NCBI GenBank assembly: GCA_963678675.1
Contig: OY783195.1
Coordinates: 22,964,387 to 23,028,386, forward strand
Origin: Xiphydria camelus
Taxonomy: Eukaryota > Arthropoda > Insecta > Hymenoptera > Xiphydriidae
Direction: 5' to 3'
Length of the DNA: 64,000 bases
Both the position numbers and the translations under genes were made by a program. Of this stretch, positions 1 to 10,640 are shown in pieces. Below the pieces are notes generated by a model. That model was not told the origin of the DNA and ran no database searches. It saw nothing but the letters and a program-made list of their open reading frames with translations. Position 1 is the stretch's first letter; each line of letters starts with the position of its first letter.

Positions 1-256
1 AATCCAAGGTGCCAAACTCAATGATAATCGAAAGAAACTATTTCAGAAGGTTTTCCGTAAGAATCAGTGTATTTTTTAAAGTTAATATTTTTTTCTACAA
101 GTTGCAGCTGACTGTCGGCACCTTTGATGTTTACCCCCACTCCTTGCCCTTAAATTCAACTGAGGACCCTCCTTAAGCGCGAACAACTCGCCCACTCCTC
201 TCCCCTCTGCCTCTCTCGCGGGCGTCTCAGGAAACGAAGCCGAGAGTGCAGCACAT

Positions 257-450
257 ACACCCAGCATCACAGATTCTATTGCTGGTGTCTTTCCAGTGTC
301 ATTTTTAAACGTACCAGTCAATGAACAATTAGTTCTCATGTTCATGCCCTGTCTAATGAAAGCATGAAAATTGATTGATCATTTCATAGCCTATGTTTAA
401 AAATTACATTTTAAAAAATCACCAACGACAGAATCCGTGATGCCGGGTGT
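257..450. mobile_element. Fold-back MITE, family A copy 1
   Basis: About 30 bp at each end are inverted copies of each other (ACACCCAGCATCACAG against ACACCCGGCATCACGG in the reverse complement). The middle also pairs (CATTTTTAAACGTACC against a matching block near 385-415). A second copy with the same ends and interior lies at 8307-8528, which shows this is a dispersed element rather than a chance palindrome. No coding capacity. No convincing target-site duplication. Confidence 0.75.
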
Positions 451-1699
451 AGCACGCGACGAAATCTTCGGACATCTCTCGAGCGCGCGCGCGCTCACGC
501 GGGCACTAGCGGCGACGCCCGAGGTCAGTGCTCAGCCGGCGCGCGATGATCGTCACGGCTAACGGACCCGGCAAAACTTTCGTAATCGTGACTCTCCGCG
601 GTCAATCGGCGCGGGGAGCAGGAAGTACCGCCGCGGCGCGTCGCGTCGAAAAAGGTGGATTTTCAATGGGCGATTCCTCCGCCGTCGCGGTTTAATTAAC
701 GCCCGTGCGCTATAGCGAACGCCGCGCGCGGCCCCACGGACGTATAGTTTATATTAATTACCTGCACCCCGGAAGATTCAATTAGTGCGTCTCTCATTAT
801 ACTCACTTATACCGCGCTATCCATTATTCATGAGCAGGCAACACGCGGCAGCGTCTGCTGACAATGCTTCCCGAAGATCCTTATAACTCATCGCGCGCGC
901 GCCCGCCCGGCTAAGACAGATAGATAGGCCGGTAAAAATGTCCGCGGGAGGCATAGAACTCGCCCAAATGAAAAAGCGGGCCTCTCGAACCGGCGACATA
1001 TCTCAAATTTGACGCGTCGTTTCGCCGCTCGGCGCGCTTTATCTCGCGGCAATTGCGCGCTTCGACGATTTATCGTTAACCGAGAGAAAGGGAGGAAAGG
1101 GCGGAGAGAGGGAGAGTCGCGCGGGGGGGGGGGGGGGGTGCGTTTGCGAAAGAAAGAAACCTACGAGCCCGCCTTACCGCGAACTGTGCGCGGTTTTCGC
1201 GCGAAGGGCACGAGGCACGCGCCGCTGGAATTGCCAATTGTGAGGAAATTAGGCGTCGCCGCGGCGAGGGAAAGGAGAGGGCTCTCCGCCTCTATGGGGT
1301 ACGCTCGATCAAGGGGAGAAAGTCCTCCGCGCGCAGAGGGCGAGAGAAAGCCCGCAGCGCGCGCCACGCGGAGCGCGACTCGATTGTTCGCCGGTGAACG
1401 AAACATTTTCGAAGCCCCCGCGTGTCGCTCCGGTTAATCGACGTCGCCGCCTCGTCTCTATAGGCCGACTGCCGTACCTGCCTCGGATATAACGGAATGG
1501 AGAATTCCGGAGAAATTGAGTTTCGTTCGTTATCCGCGGGGGATATAGGCGCGAAAAGAAGGACGAGGGAGACAGTTCCAAATACCTATAAGGAGTCGTC
1601 GACGCATTACAGACCCCACAAATTTTCAAGACGTTTTATCTCTGTCTTTCCTCTTCTCTCCTCTCCGCTTGGGCGTGACATAATACGTCAATGAGGCCC
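451..1699. other. CpG-rich non-coding stretch
   Basis: Rich in CGCG runs, especially 478-760 and 1009-1440, with a G16 run inside. Open frames of 60-142 codons occur here but look like products of base composition: they are Arg/Ala/Gly-rich, have no recognisable domain and overlap on both strands. It could be an intronic CpG-rich tract or a regulatory region; nothing more specific is visible. Confidence 0.5.
1123..1138 (+). repeat. G16 homopolymer
   Basis: Sixteen consecutive G residues. Such a run can form a G-quadruplex and is also a common place for sequencing or assembly length errors. Confidence 0.85.
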
Positions 1700-2640
1700 T
1701 ATGCTCAGAGAAATAATTGCTGGTGCTAAAAAAACGTTTTCTTCAATCAAACGCATGATATAATAACCCAGGATCAATAAGCCGTGGTTTCCTTCGTGCA
1801 AAAAAATATTTGACAGGCTCGAGTAATTGTTTTTTTTTGCGCAGGAAGAATTTCTTGTCCCAATGAAGGTATTCTTGAATCAAGATTATACACAGGGTGT
1901 AAATTTATCAAGGGCCACATCCATTTATTTCCATTATTTGTCATTTTTCAAAAAAGTCTTTCAAACAAAAGTTATTTGGGGTCAAGGGGGACGTATAATA
2001 CATCAAGTGATTTTTGATTACACGTATCATTTACGAGATATGAGAGTCATCTTTATTTCTTCAATGAAACACGACATTTTCGTTCTTATAAAAGTTATAA
2101 AGCTCATCGATATGAATAAAAAAGATATAAGGTGAAAGGACCATTCGTTGGACCGTTTGTGAGATATTGCCCCTCAAAGTACAAGGGTGAGTAAAAGTAA
2201 GCGAGTTAAGTCCGCGGACTTAGTCACGCTTAGGGCAATATCTTACAAATGCTCCAATGCGCGGGTCTTTCACCTTATACCTTTTTCGTTCTTCTCGATG
2301 AGCTCTACAAGCTTTTGTAAAAGCGAAAATGTCGAGTTCCGTTTAAAAAAATGAAGGTAATCTTCATATCTCGTAAGTAACGTGTGTTGTCAAAAACTAC
2401 TTACGTGTACCTATCATACGTCTCCTTCGACATCAAGTAATTTTTATTTGAAAGATTTTTTTCGTCAAATGACAAATAACAGAAATGAATGCATGTGGCC
2501 CGAGATGTTGTCCTTGGTAAATTTACACTCAGTACATTCTACAACCAAAAATCCGTATTCTCTCTTCAAAATTTGTAACGTCATATTTTCTTGATTCGAG
2601 AAATATTTGTTTGACCCTAGCAATTATTTCTCTTAGTATA
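1700..2640. mobile_element. MITE family B copy 1, split by a nested insertion
   Basis: The ends are inverted (left CAGAGAAATAATTGCTGG; right CAATTATTTCTCTTAG). The left part, including CGTGCAAAAAAATATTTGA and AGAATTTCTTGTCCCAA, matches the reverse complement of an uninterrupted 287-bp copy at 34401-34687. Comparison with that copy shows that 1891-2532 is a later insertion. Non-coding. Confidence 0.8.
1891..2532. mobile_element. Long fold-back element nested in family B copy 1
   Basis: A 642-bp inverted repeat whose arms of about 300 bp meet near 2200. Paired blocks include GTGTAAATTTATCAAGG against the complement of CCTTGGTAAATTTACAC, and GATATAAGGTGAAAGGACC against a matching block near 2255-2278. 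It is flanked on both sides by TA, as expected for Tc1/mariner-type insertion. A 102-codon open frame in the left arm has no recognisable domain. Confidence 0.75.
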
Positions 2641-3836
2641 AGATGTAAGTGATTGGGATCGGAAGCTGGAGCATCCGTTGCTAGGGCGAATTCTAGGTGA
2701 CGCGTCATGACGGAGCGTTTCTACTCGTATCCCTCGCAATGTTTCGAATATACGGTGCGAAAGGGTAAGCATAAGTGCACATGATCATTTGTCCTACTTA
2801 TTGCCGAAAATGATTAAGAGTTGCTTTTATTCTGACACTTTCGAGTTGGTAATATGCCGAATACACTGGTGGCTTTCGATCATCATGGTGATAATAATAA
2901 TGATCAGAGGTCTTCGATGTGGTTGGTTAGCGACTTTTTGCTGTACCAAAATAAAAGAGCACGATATAATGGATTTTAAATTGATGATTTGAATGCCGAC
3001 GGTCACTTTGACGGTTTCTGAGAAAGGCAAACCAAGAGGAAGAATAATGTATTCGTATCTGCCAGTTCAATTAACACCTAGTAAGAGATTCTAAGCTGTA
3101 TTCATTTCTCTCGCGTTAGGGATAACGGTTATCTCATACACGACTGGTCTAAACGACATTTAATTAGTTACCGACGAATTAGTCGCGCGCACGATTCTCG
3201 TTAAAGAATTATAGAAGTAAAATCTTATAGAGTTCCATTTGAAGAAATGATCAAGTCGACCCTCGCATTTTGCGATAGAAAAGTTTCGTAATGCAGTTCT
3301 TGCAGTTTTTACACTACTTCAGAATTATGCAAATTTTCCCTCCGTAGCAGTTTTTCGCGAATGCAATTGATCCCGAGATATTTACTCGGACCGATAGATA
3401 GTCGGAAAGCGTATAGTTAAACGAAACTTCGGCAGTAACGCTATTTCGCTCGAGAGATCATCCTTTCGTCGGGTTTATTTATAGAAAGATATGGAGCGAA
3501 GGACGAGTGCGCGCGAAATATCGTTCCGGGCGCGTCTCTGTTACCCTCCGATTCTCGTGCGAGCGCGGAAAAGTCAACTTCCCCCCGCGAGAGTGGGTAC
3601 ATGCCGAGCACTTTCGTACTCGCGCGGAAATTTAAATGGAATTCGAAGGAGGTACACGACGCGAGAAGCATTTCGTATCTGTAAGAATCGTACGCTCCAA
3701 AACGTAGACGTTTTCCGTAAGTTATTTTGAATCTGTTCCTGAAATTGTATTCCGAGGCATATTTTACTCTCGCTCTTTTTTAATATTAAGCAGTATCTTT
3801 TATCGCGTAATCTTTTATCTTTTGTCTCAGTTTGAA
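2641..3836. other. No gene seen
   Basis: AT-rich with a short CpG-richer patch near 3490-3610. Short open frames occur on both strands, none with a recognisable motif or splice context. No repeat copy elsewhere in the window was recognised. Confidence 0.5.
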
Positions 3837-3895
3837 ATCCCAGGCGGAAAAGTTCTATATATTTTGCATGTATATAGAACTTTTTCTCCTGGGAT
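3837..3895. other. Short miRNA-like hairpin
   Basis: ATCCCAGGCGGAAAAGTTCT pairs with AGAACTTTTTCTCCTGGGAT around an AU-rich terminal loop. The arms are about 25 bp with one or two mismatches. Size and imperfect pairing fit a small-RNA precursor, but I recognise no known miRNA sequence. It could equally be a small MITE remnant. Confidence 0.4.
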
Positions 3896-4911
3896 TGTAA
3901 AATTTTGCGGAAATTTCATGTAATATTCTCAGCATCCGATGGGAGGCTCTTTCCGTTTTATTACAGTATCTCATCACATCTTCTTCGACTCCATTTTCTA
4001 CGTGTTTATCTCTTATTCATCAACGAGCGGAAACTGTGACGTCAGAGCAATGGAAATAATTTCGTTTCCGAAATGAAAATCCGCCAGCGCTCATATCGCC
4101 ATCGTAAAGCGATCTCAACGAACGAATCGCTATTGAAGGGAGTCTCGCTGCGTGAATTCGAGTATTACACAATCTCTGTATTCATCTTTTCACGACCATA
4201 TATGGAGTCTTATGTACCAGAAGAACATACAGCGTTGTTTTTACAACCTCCGATCGTTAAAGTTTTAGGTACTACGATGATACACGCCAAACACGCGCGA
4301 TACTAACGCTATCCCATCCTAGTGACTTATCGGAGCTCTACCTCTCGGCTGAATTTTACGTGCGATACGCGGGGAAGGAATGGTTACGCCAAATCAGTGC
4401 AACGTGTCCTTATACTTTGCTTTTTTTCGATGGGAAACAGTATCAGGATAATACAAAAATAGTTTATTCAGATTTTTGCTCATCACAAAATTCTTAAAAG
4501 TTGCATAGAATTGGCCAAATTTTCCTTCATCTCCGTGTATCTAAATCTATAGAGCAGTTGTCAATTTTGCGTTAAAATAAAGTTTCCGGAATTATTCGAA
4601 TGTACATATTAATAAGTTTGAACCACTTTTAGAGAACGACTGTATAATAATTTATATAAAAATATAGTTACGCGAAAAGAATAGAAGTGGTTATGGGAAC
4701 CATTTTTGTCACAGATATTCGGGTTTATTAGTCAGTATCAGTTCAGTATAGCTTTCACAACTATTCCGTAGTTCCGTTAACTGAAAAATAGTTTTGACAA
4801 CTTTAGTGAACTAGTGCTTATTATCAAATTGAAATTGTTGTAACAGAAATGATTGTCACAACGATTTGTTTTTTCAGAATATAAAATATGTATTTGTGCA
4901 GAATGTAGATT
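3896..4911. other. No gene seen
   Basis: Mostly AT-rich sequence. A 77-codon open frame at 4073-4306 has no recognisable features. Confidence 0.5.
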
Positions 4912-4915
4912 TTAA

Positions 4916-5453
4916 CCCTCTGCGGTCACCAAAGGTCCACTTGACCCAAGCTTCAATTTTCAAATTGACTACTTCTTTTATTTTATAATCATAAATAGAC
5001 CCTCGTCATATCTCGAAATAAATAGCTTCTTCTTAAAACTCGTACTGCGAACCTTCTTCAAGCTTTGGAAGAAATAGTTTTTGAAAGGTGCACTCTATAA
5101 AACTATTTATTACTTGAAAGTATCATATTTCATAAGAATTATCCGTTGACTTTACCAAGAGAACTCTACATATAAAGAAGTTGTTACACTTTTAGTGAAG
5201 CAGCTCATTTTTCATGCATCTACATATTCACGCCCGCACGTATTCACTGTCATTTTTTAATGTGTCATCATTACATTTCTTACGTATATAAGCACGGTGA
5301 TTAGATATTCTACAATGTTCGAAGATTATTCCATAATTTATCGGTCTAAATTAGACGGATGTTGTTCATGTGGCTATTATCTAAAAACCGATTAGGTTTA
5401 TTTGACCCATGTGTGACCATCGCGGAACTATACGGACGTGTGACCACGGAGGG
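4916..5453. mobile_element. Non-autonomous piggyBac-like element
   Basis: Flanked by TTAA on both sides (4912-4915 and 5454-5457). The terminal inverted repeats begin CCCTCTGCGGTCACC on the left and, in reverse complement, CCCTCCGTGGTCACAC on the right. A TTAA target duplication with termini starting CCC is diagnostic of the piggyBac superfamily. At 538 bp with no long open frame it has no transposase and would need one in trans. Confidence 0.8.
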
Positions 5454-5631
5454 TTAAAAGTCTAAGAAAATAAGAAAAAAAATGAAAAAATAATTTTTTC
5501 ACACAAACTTCTAACTCGATCAAGAAGAACGTTTCGATAGATCACTCGATGCACACCAAATACGTTAATTCAACGCAAAATTCCCAACGACACGCGCGAA
5601 CGAATAGAATCGAGGATGGAACGTAACTCAC

Positions 5632-5983
5632 CGGGGTTGTTATCCGCATTCGAGCTGAATAGCACGCAGAGTCCGGTCTCGTAGTTGACCGCCTGACAGG
5701 AGTCGTTCGCCTGACAAGTTTCCAGGCAATCGGTGAGCATGAGAGTACCGGGAATGGAATCGAGCATGTTCGTGGGCGCCGTGAAAACGTATCCGGTGAC
5801 CAGCTCGAATCCCACCATCTCCGGGTCGCACTCGTCCGAACCCGCGGATGGACCGGTGTAGTCCGGGCCGGAAACAGCGGACGGTTCCGAGGCGGACATG
5901 GCGGACGTGTCGGCGCCGCGGACGAGTCCGGCTGACGCGAGCAGGAGTAACGTTGCGGTGATCGGGCGCAGGGAATTGCTCAT
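5632..5983 (-). CDS. First coding exon of a secreted PAN/Apple-domain protein (trynity-like ZP family)
   Basis: This exon encodes the N-terminal 117 residues plus the first base of the next codon. The ATG at 5983 gives MSNSLRPITA, a basic residue, then a hydrophobic core (residues 8-21) typical of a signal peptide with likely cleavage near residues 22-24. Residues 24-50 are a Ser/Ala/Pro-rich linker. From Cys52 a PAN/Apple domain begins, with Cys52, Cys86, Cys90, Cys96 and Cys106 in the C-x3-C-x5-C-x9-C pattern; the last cysteine should be in the next exon. The exon ends at CCCCG|GTGAGT (GT at 5631-5630), phase 1. Wording such as QANDSCQAVNYETGLCVLF recalls the first PAN domain of insect PAN plus ZP-domain apical matrix proteins (trynity, neyo, nyobe, nompA); trynity is my first choice, from memory. 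Such proteins organise cuticle or apical extracellular matrix. No downstream exon is visible in 1-5600, so the rest probably lies left of the window. An in-frame GTG 12 bases upstream is not a likely start. Confidence 0.85.
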
Positions 5984-6011
5984 CGTTGAAGCCACCTTAT
6001 TGCCGCTTTAT
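5984..6011 (-). other. 5' UTR part of the exon, with splice acceptor
   Basis: Reading the minus strand, a pyrimidine-rich run GTGTGTTTGTCATTGCAG ends at 6012, followed by 28 bases of leader and then ATG. A TTCTAAAC branch-point-like motif lies about 30 bases upstream. This implies at least one further upstream, probably non-coding, exon to the right. I could not locate it. Confidence 0.6.
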
Positions 6012-7218
6012 CTGCAATGACAAACACACGCCGGGTTTTCGTTTAGAATCAATATTTGTACTCGCGCGCGGCGCGGTTGAAAAAGGCGTATACTATCGCG
6101 AGATGGGATTTTTTCGACGCAAACTCGCGGGGTCCCTTTTGTTCCGCCGCTTCGGACCCTTTGAGGGCTGCGAAAAGGGGAAAAAGGGTGGGAAGTCCTT
6201 CGGCCGCCGGGTATACAAAGCACAAACGTCGAGTCTTATCGTAAAGATGATATCGCGGTTAGAGGAAGCTTCTTCGCCCCGAGAAAGAAAATTAAAGAAA
6301 CCGGTATTATCCTTTTCCGGGGTTCCTGCCTCGGGAAATAAAAACTTGCGGTGATCGGTAAGAATATATTATCAATTATCGTTATGCGACGAACATCCCA
6401 AGAAAGATAGAACCAGGATCGTATCTATGTAACGCACCTTGAGATTAGAGACGAGATCGGTAACGACGATACCGATTTTCCAAGGACGCAGGGGTCGCGC
6501 AGTCGATTCGATTCCACGGAGAAGTATCGCGTGAAATTTGTAGAAAAAATGCAGTTTCGATTCGCAACGGCCCCGACCACGGCTCACGTTCCCGAACCGG
6601 TACGAAGTTCGAGATTTAGCGACGGATTAATAAAACGCGCGCGATCAGTGGAACCGGTCACAAAAATGGTTACGCTCGCGAGAACACTGAAATGGGAAGG
6701 CACTCGTCGACGCGACGTGGCTCTCTCGCGTAGCACCGAGCGATTATATCCGTCTATCGCGCACGCGTACCGATTTCGAAACTACCGGTGTGTGGTACGC
6801 TCGGTCTGCCTTTATCCGCGCGGATACGCGGACGTGCCTCTTCCTCGGACAGTCGGACTACGTCTGAGGCTCCAAGTGGAGAACGAAGGAGGACAGAGTA
6901 CGGTATATACGGTCCGATCGGCACGATGACACCTTCGAAAACGCCCGGTTTTCAACCGATCGCGCACGCGCGCTTCGCGGACGGCGACGTACCGGGGGAT
7001 CTGCCGACGCGTTTACGGTGCTTCGAAAAAGCGATTCGTTCGGTTTTTTGCTCCCTCCTCCGCGCTTCTTTTTGCTAAATCGAGAATTCCTTCCGGAAAT
7101 AAGAGTTTCTTGCGTTACTTTTTTCGTGCGGCTTTCGTCGAGATTGATTTTACAGCGTGATACACGCTGAGAATAATGAATTCTAAATAGTCCATTTAAT
7201 ATAAATCCCCTTTTAACG
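6012..7218. other. Intronic or 5' flanking DNA, CpG-rich
   Basis: Immediately upstream of the PAN exon on its strand. CpG-rich from about 6060 to 7060 and AT-rich after that. Open frames on both strands are Arg/Ser-rich and overlapping, with no domain. The CpG-rich block could hold an alternative promoter, but no specific core element was identified. Confidence 0.45.
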
Positions 7219-7220
7219 TA

Positions 7221-7688
7221 CACTGTAAAAAAAGTAGTATTTTTAATATGAAAATTTATATATTCCCTTGCGAAATTTGTACTTATGAAATATTTGTCGA
7301 ACTTTGTGTACAATTGAAGGGCTTATTGGAAAAACGTGAAAAGCCACATTCTGTTCAAAAATAAACAGTTTACTTTGTAGTAGTCCTCTGCATTTTCTTT
7401 TAATACTTTAAGATTGTAGATGTTAATATATGAACTAGAATAAATCTGTTAAGAACACGAAGGGGTTATATTAATCAAATATGCATTTTACAGATTTTTT
7501 TAGAACTTCAAAGCTCGTCTTCTCAATAAAATGATTTTGTGGCTTGTCACGTTTTTCCAATAAGCCCTTCAATTATATTAAATTAAATGCAAATTTTATA
7601 ACAGAGTTTATTCATTTTCATAATCCCATATTGGATAACAACTTTATATACAATTGCATTAAATTTATTAAACATTTTTGTTACAGTG
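7221..7688. mobile_element. TA-flanked MITE carrying a second MITE
   Basis: Ends CACTGTAAAAAAAGTAG and, in reverse complement, CACTGTAACAAAAATG. TA lies directly outside both ends (7219-7220, 7689-7690). A different MITE occupies 7313-7573 inside it. Non-coding. Confidence 0.65.
7313..7573. mobile_element. MITE family C copy 1 (nested)
   Basis: Terminal inverted repeats of about 30 bp beginning ATTGAAGGGCTTATTGGAAA. A copy of 263 bp in the opposite orientation lies at 49647-49909 and matches across its whole length. No open frame of note. Confidence 0.85.
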
Positions 7689-7690
7689 TA

Positions 7691-8306
7691 AATGAATATC
7701 TTTACAATGAGTATCGTCAGATCATAAACTAAGTGTATTCCCTGCGCGATTAACATTCATTTTATCGTTACTTATTCACCGCAATTAGATTATCTATCAA
7801 GTTTCGTTTCTACGCGACAGATAAATCCAAACCATATTGAGATAGCGACCATATTATATATAGTTTCTCATCACGCTATCGAGTGCATTCGGATGCTGCA
7901 GCGCATCTGAAACAGCTCTCGCTTAATTTGCACAAGTGCGTCTCATCCGCACCATCCGGACGATTATATGAAAGTGCGGGTAGGAAAATCGTATATCTTC
8001 ATCACACGAACACGTTTCAATCCTTCATAGAGGAGGCGCATCTGTTTCGCAACCGCATACCTGTCGCACACGTGCTTCAAACAGATGCACGACGACCTTT
8101 AAAACGCATTTTAACAGCTTCGAAGTAATTTTACTCCTACGGTACTTGAAATAACAGCTACTAAAAACCGCAAGGGGTGCCAATCCTTCACATCGGTACC
8201 ACGGTACAGCAAGGTGACAAGCCTCAATCATTCGAAATATATTTCCGAATAAACGCAAAATACCAATAGTATCGAGGATCGGTCGATCCACCACGCACTC
8301 GATCGC
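7691..8306. other. No gene seen
   Basis: Mixed-composition DNA. An 81-codon open frame at 7883-8128 shows no recognisable domain. Nothing else identified. Confidence 0.5.
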
Positions 8307-8528
8307 CGTACTCCCGGGGACACGGATTCTGTGGCTGGTGACTTTTTAGAATGTCATTTTTAAAGGTACTAACAAACGAATAATTATTAAGTCTCATACT
8401 CTTATTAACTCCGGCGGTGTTTATCCTGGTTAATGAAAACATGAGAATTTATTGATCGTTTGTTAGTACGTTTAAAACTGACATTTTTGAAAATCACCAG
8501 CGATAGAATCTGTAAACCCGGGAGTACG
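8307..8528. mobile_element. Fold-back MITE, family A copy 2
   Basis: The inverted ends begin CGTACTCCCGGGGACACGG and extend through GATTCTGTGGCTGGTGA. The interior again pairs across the element. Same family and similar size as 257-450. Confidence 0.8.
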
Positions 8529-9646
8529 ATAATCGTCGTTTAAGCTCACGCCAGCACTCAAATTCCGCGAGAATGCTCGCGGCCCTCCCTTTAAGGTAGT
8601 TTTATCACGTAGGGCCGTATTTGGTCTGTATATATTATAAAAACGGACCGACTAAATTAGTTAAATTTGTTTTATTCATAACTGATAACATACGAATCAA
8701 TCTAAAAAATGTAACATTTGTAGCATTGTTCTTCCGTTCTTTAGTTCAGAGGATGCGCATGGCAGTTATACTTTATTAACGATATTCTCAAGATTTACAA
8801 CTTTAATTACGTTTTCTCATCCAATTTGCCGGTAAGGCTCTTTTATTTTTTACCATTACATTTTCAACCGTTTCAGAGATATATTAAACAGTTTTTGTCA
8901 CAAATCTGCAGTATATAAATCACGGAAATATGAAAACAAGGCCCTCTTTCTTTCCTATAGGTACCTTCATATGCGGCAATGCTTGAGAACTCATTTTCAA
9001 TTCAATTTTTCTCGCGAAAATCGTCGATAATTTGTCTTCATATTTTGTTAACAAATCAGTACAGGTTTGGTGAACATTATATCAAAAAAATAAAATTTTT
9101 CCGCAATCTCTCTTTCGTCTGATGATAGAACTACCTTATAACACGGAAGAGAGAGAGAGGACCACATAACGCCGCGCGGCGCGCCATTCCGGTGCGCGGA
9201 ATGGAAAATCTCGGCGCAAAGGGACACGCGATGATGATACCGAGAAATCTCACTGTTTTGCCACGCCGAGCGCGCCGATTCGACGCGGATGATAATTACG
9301 CCCGACATACCAGAGCGTGCAGCGGAGGAAACGACAGCGCGCAGCATCCGCGCGCGGAGGAGGACAGAAATCTCCCGGCGCGGCCAAGCGGCGTATATGT
9401 ATGTATATGCGCGAGAGCGCAGAGAGGACCAAAGAGAGCAAAATCGTACACGTGTGAACAGCGCGACCCAGGCGTCGCGTCGTCGCGGTGTCTCTCTGTG
9501 AATACGCTCGAAGAGGCGGCCTTCTATCTTTCGCGTGCCTGGTGCCAGCGCGCGCGCTCGTCACACAGACGAAGTAACGGTTCATCGGGAGGACGTTCAT
9601 CGGCCGGGCGAATCGTAATCGCGTCGTCGACTCGTCGTCGCGTCAG
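8529..9646. other. AT-rich then CpG-rich DNA, no gene seen
   Basis: 8529-9160 is AT-rich. From about 9170 the sequence turns CpG-rich with CGCG runs. Overlapping Arg-rich open frames on both strands (for example 9192-9794) run into the adjacent CT repeat and are judged non-coding. Confidence 0.5.
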
Positions 9647-9715
<69 letters not shown>

Positions 9716-9729
9716 TCTCCCTCTCTCTT
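9647..9729 (+). repeat. (CT)n microsatellite
   Basis: A long CT tract, nearly pure to 9710 and interrupted after that. Read on the other strand it is (GA)n, a binding substrate for GAGA-factor or CLAMP-type proteins in insects. It is the left member of a CT...GA pair with 9961-9984. Confidence 0.95.
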
Positions 9730-10640
9730 CGCGCGCGCTGCACACACGGAGGCCCCGAGAATTTCGCTCGAAATATACGGGCCGGCTCGCGTGATTTACG
9801 AGCCGCTGATCCACCGTGAACGATCCCTCGTTTATCCGTTAATTGGGCGGAGTATTCTCATTGTTGCGTTCGTTAATAAAGATACCGATCGGCGGTATAG
9901 AGAAAACTTAAGAGGGGGGCAACAGAGGACAAGAGAGAGAGGGGGTGGGATGGAGGGAGGGGAGAGAGAGAGAGAGAGAGAGAGACGCGCCGTGCGTGGG
10001 ACGAAGCTGCAAAAAAATCGTTCCTTTCGTCGAACAATGTCACGGGCAGCGCGGACCGTGCGCATTGCACGACGACGGCGGCGGCGGCGACGACGATGCC
10101 GCGGTCCTGCTCTGTTAAACGAGGCGTTACGCGAGAGACGGGCCACGCTCGACCGATGTGACTTCGACGATTTTCATTATTGTCGAATTACGGTCGCTCT
10201 ATTGTCTTATTCTTTCGTCGTATCGTTACGCTCCTCGGAACTCGTGACGACTCGACTCGGCGCGGCGGTGCGCGGATCCCTCGGCGCGCGCTCGAGATCG
10301 AACGAGGCTCGCGACGCGTTTCGGACCCCGCGGTGCTCGTTACGCGACGGCGTTCGATCGACGACTCATCGCGCGAGTACCTACCGCGGCGTTCGCGGCG
10401 CGATAACCAATCGTCGGATGACGAATAAAATGTCTAAACAGCGTGATATTCAATTTGGAGGTACGAGGCGCCGTGGAGGAAATCGAATCGGGATCGACGT
10501 CGGGGAACGCTGCCCGTCTCGCGCCAGGGGAGCGGTACGGCTCTTCTCGCTCGTTACGCGACGTCTCTCGGCCAAGGGTCGAGTCCTACGACTCATCGAG
10601 AGTACCTACCGCAGAGCTTGCGGTGCGATAATTGAGATTT
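9730..10640. other. CpG-rich tract with a diverged direct repeat
   Basis: Very CpG-rich. Two segments, 10326-10410 and 10553-10634, share CGTTACGCGACG, a CGACTCATCG core, GAGTACCTACCGC and GCGATAA in the same order about 227 bp apart, so they are diverged direct repeats. A 303-codon open frame (9791-10702) crosses this region but is Arg-rich, includes the GA repeat and has no domain, so I do not call a gene. Confidence 0.55.
9961..9984 (+). repeat. (GA)n microsatellite
   Basis: A GA tract about 250 bp from the (CT)n tract at 9647, so the two form an inverted pair around CpG-rich DNA. Confidence 0.9.

Noticed and set aside
5984..5995. Upstream in-frame GTG at 5995 as the start of the PAN protein
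   Set aside because: Eukaryotic initiation at GTG is very unlikely, and the ATG at 5983 gives a normal signal peptide.
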